Assembly: GCA_026989475.1 (NCBI GenBank)
Contig: JALSJG010000007.1
Location: 1 to 7,077 of the forward strand
Reading direction: 5' to 3'
Length of the DNA: 7,077 nt
From: Thermaceae bacterium
Lineage (GTDB): Bacteria > Deinococcota > Deinococci > Deinococcales > Marinithermaceae
Shown: positions 6,609 through 7,077 of the stretch, one piece after another
Layout of the letters: every line of letters starts with the position of its first letter
Position numbering within the stretch: the first letter of the stretch is position 1
Position numbers and translations under genes: made by a program
The notes under the pieces: generated by a model
The model's database searches: none
What the model saw: only the letters and a program-made list of their open reading frames with translations
Told to the model about the DNA's origin: nothing

Positions 6609-6622
6609 GGAAGGAGCATGCC

Positions 6623-6937
6623 TTACCCGAGCCGTACTGCGGTGCCGCTCGCGGTCACCATCAGCATGCTCTGACCCACCACCTCGTAGTCGATGTCAAT
6701 CCCCACGACCGCGTCGGCACCGAGCTTTTTTGCTTCCTCGGCAAGCTCGGCGAGGGCGATCTCCCGGGCCTTTTTGAGCTCAGCCTCATACGCCCCCGAG
6801 CGCCCGCCGAAAAAATCCCGGACCGAGGCCATCAGATCGCGAATGAAGTTCGCGCCCACGATGGCCTCGCCGTGGACCACGCCCTTGTATTCCAGAATCC
6901 GCCTTCCCTCCACGTTCGGGGTCGTGGTTAGGATCAC
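6623..6937 (-). CDS. YbjQ/UPF0145 family protein (heavy-metal-binding-domain family)
   Basis: This small cytoplasmic protein has 104 residues, the normal length for the YbjQ family. The whole protein follows the family pattern: an N-terminal strand (MILTTTPNVEGRRI), a GVVHGEAIVGANFIRDL segment, RDFFGGRSGAYE, a long helix (LKKAREIALAELAEEAKKLG), then GADAVVGIDIDYEVVG and a final strand MLMVTASGTAVRL. Family members form compact oligomeric rings; the 'heavy-metal-binding' label rests on weak evidence and no function is established. There are no cysteines and only one histidine, which gives no support for metal binding here. The start is a GTG at 6937-6935, preceded by a strong AAGGAGGT five bases away. 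Its start overlaps the stop of the M20 peptidase gene (GTGA), so the two are probably translationally coupled. Confidence 0.92.
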   Translation of the reverse strand: MILTTTPNVEGRRILEYKGVVHGEAIVGANFIRDLMASVRDFFGGRSGAYEAELKKAREIALAELAEEAKKLGADAVVGIDIDYEVVGQSMLMVTASGTAVRLG

Positions 6938-7077
6938 GCCGGACCTCCTTCCTCGGCAAAGCGCCGGTAATAGGACTTTACCGCCTCGATGCCCTTTTCA
7001 AAGTTTTCGAGCTCAAACTTCTCGTTCGGCGCGTGCAGGTTGTCGTCGGGAAGGCCGAAACCCATGAGCACCACCGG
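6934..7077 (-). CDS. M20 family metallopeptidase, C-terminal end (5' partial)
   Basis: Only the last 47 codons and the stop are in the window; the gene continues past the right edge. The visible peptide contains LMGFGLPDDNLHAPNEKF, then NFEKGIEAVKSYYRRF. The G-x-G-LPDD-x-x-HAPNE block is the C-terminal signature of M20 dipeptidases and carboxypeptidases, in which this histidine (residue 15 of the visible part) is a ligand of the second zinc ion. The enzyme would hydrolyse dipeptides or N-acyl/peptidyl amino acids in the cytoplasm; which substrate cannot be told from the tail. The TGA stop overlaps the GTG start of the YbjQ gene in the sequence GTGA. The fragment is too short to show domain order or the catalytic residues. 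Confidence 0.85.
   Translation of the reverse strand, partial: PVVLMGFGLPDDNLHAPNEKFELENFEKGIEAVKSYYRRFAEEGGPA
6943..6950 (-). promoter_or_regulatory. Strong ribosome binding site of the YbjQ gene
   Basis: AAGGAGGT on the - strand, five bases before the GTG start at 6937, is the best Shine-Dalgarno match in the window. It lies within the last codons of the M20 peptidase gene (encoding E-E-G-G) and fixes the GTG as the start. Confidence 0.8.

Noticed and set aside
6618..6674. Short + strand frame of 18 codons with a good AAGGAG before an ATG
   Set aside because: It lies antisense to the conserved end of the YbjQ gene, follows a hairpin, has no recognisable content and could easily arise by chance.
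4921..6777. Long open frame (618 codons) on the + strand opposite the aldehyde dehydrogenase
   Set aside because: It is antisense to a gene with all catalytic motifs intact; its translation shows no recognisable domain and is rich in the residues expected from the reverse reading of GC-rich codons.
1..7077. A mobile element, CRISPR array, toxin-antitoxin pair or other defence system
   Set aside because: I looked for terminal inverted repeats, direct repeats with spacers, integrase or nuclease motifs and tRNA-like folds and saw none; every long stretch is explained by ordinary chromosomal genes.

Overview
The window looks like chromosomal DNA of a thermophilic bacterium of the family Thermaceae (Thermus, Meiothermus, Oceanithermus, Marinithermus group). 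The basis is the very high G+C content, the strong preference for G or C at third codon positions, and a methionyl-tRNA synthetase that closely matches, as I remember it, the Thermus thermophilus enzyme, including a single CxxC...CxxH zinc knuckle and a fused C-terminal tRNA-binding domain. I cannot fix the genus by eye.

Layout. On the + strand, from the left edge, the 3' part of a tRNA nucleotidyltransferase/poly(A) polymerase family gene (HD-domain body, 1-777) overlaps a gene for a Memo-family protein with a PqqD-like N-terminal domain (752-1885). A 28-bp near-perfect palindrome (1901-1928) then separates this pair from a convergent block on the - strand. Read in its own direction (right to left), that block is: the C-terminal end of an M20 metallopeptidase (7077-6934), a YbjQ/UPF0145 protein overlapping it by 4 bp (6937-6623), a 12-bp perfect hairpin (6608-6581), an aldehyde dehydrogenase (6543-4945), an FAD-dependent DAO-family oxidoreductase overlapping it by 17 bp (4961-3828), and methionyl-tRNA synthetase metG (3816-1936) after an 11-bp gap. 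Coding density is very high; the only real gaps are 1886-1935 and 6544-6622.

How the genes may work together. The overlapping aldehyde dehydrogenase/FAD oxidoreductase pair looks like a small amine or amino-acid oxidation module: the flavoenzyme would oxidise a C-N bond and the dehydrogenase would take an aldehyde to its acid. The substrate cannot be read from the sequence. The M20 peptidase and YbjQ gene are tightly coupled, but a hairpin separates them from this pair. metG is a housekeeping gene that seems to share the transcript and may also have its own promoter at the end of the flavoenzyme gene. The nucleotidyltransferase and metG both serve tRNA but face each other and need not be linked.

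I found no mobile element, CRISPR array, tRNA, rRNA or defence system. The least ordinary items are the PqqD-Memo fusion with an altered metal-site region, possible leaderless or short-leader promoters embedded in upstream genes, and the uncharacterised oxidoreductase/dehydrogenase pair.
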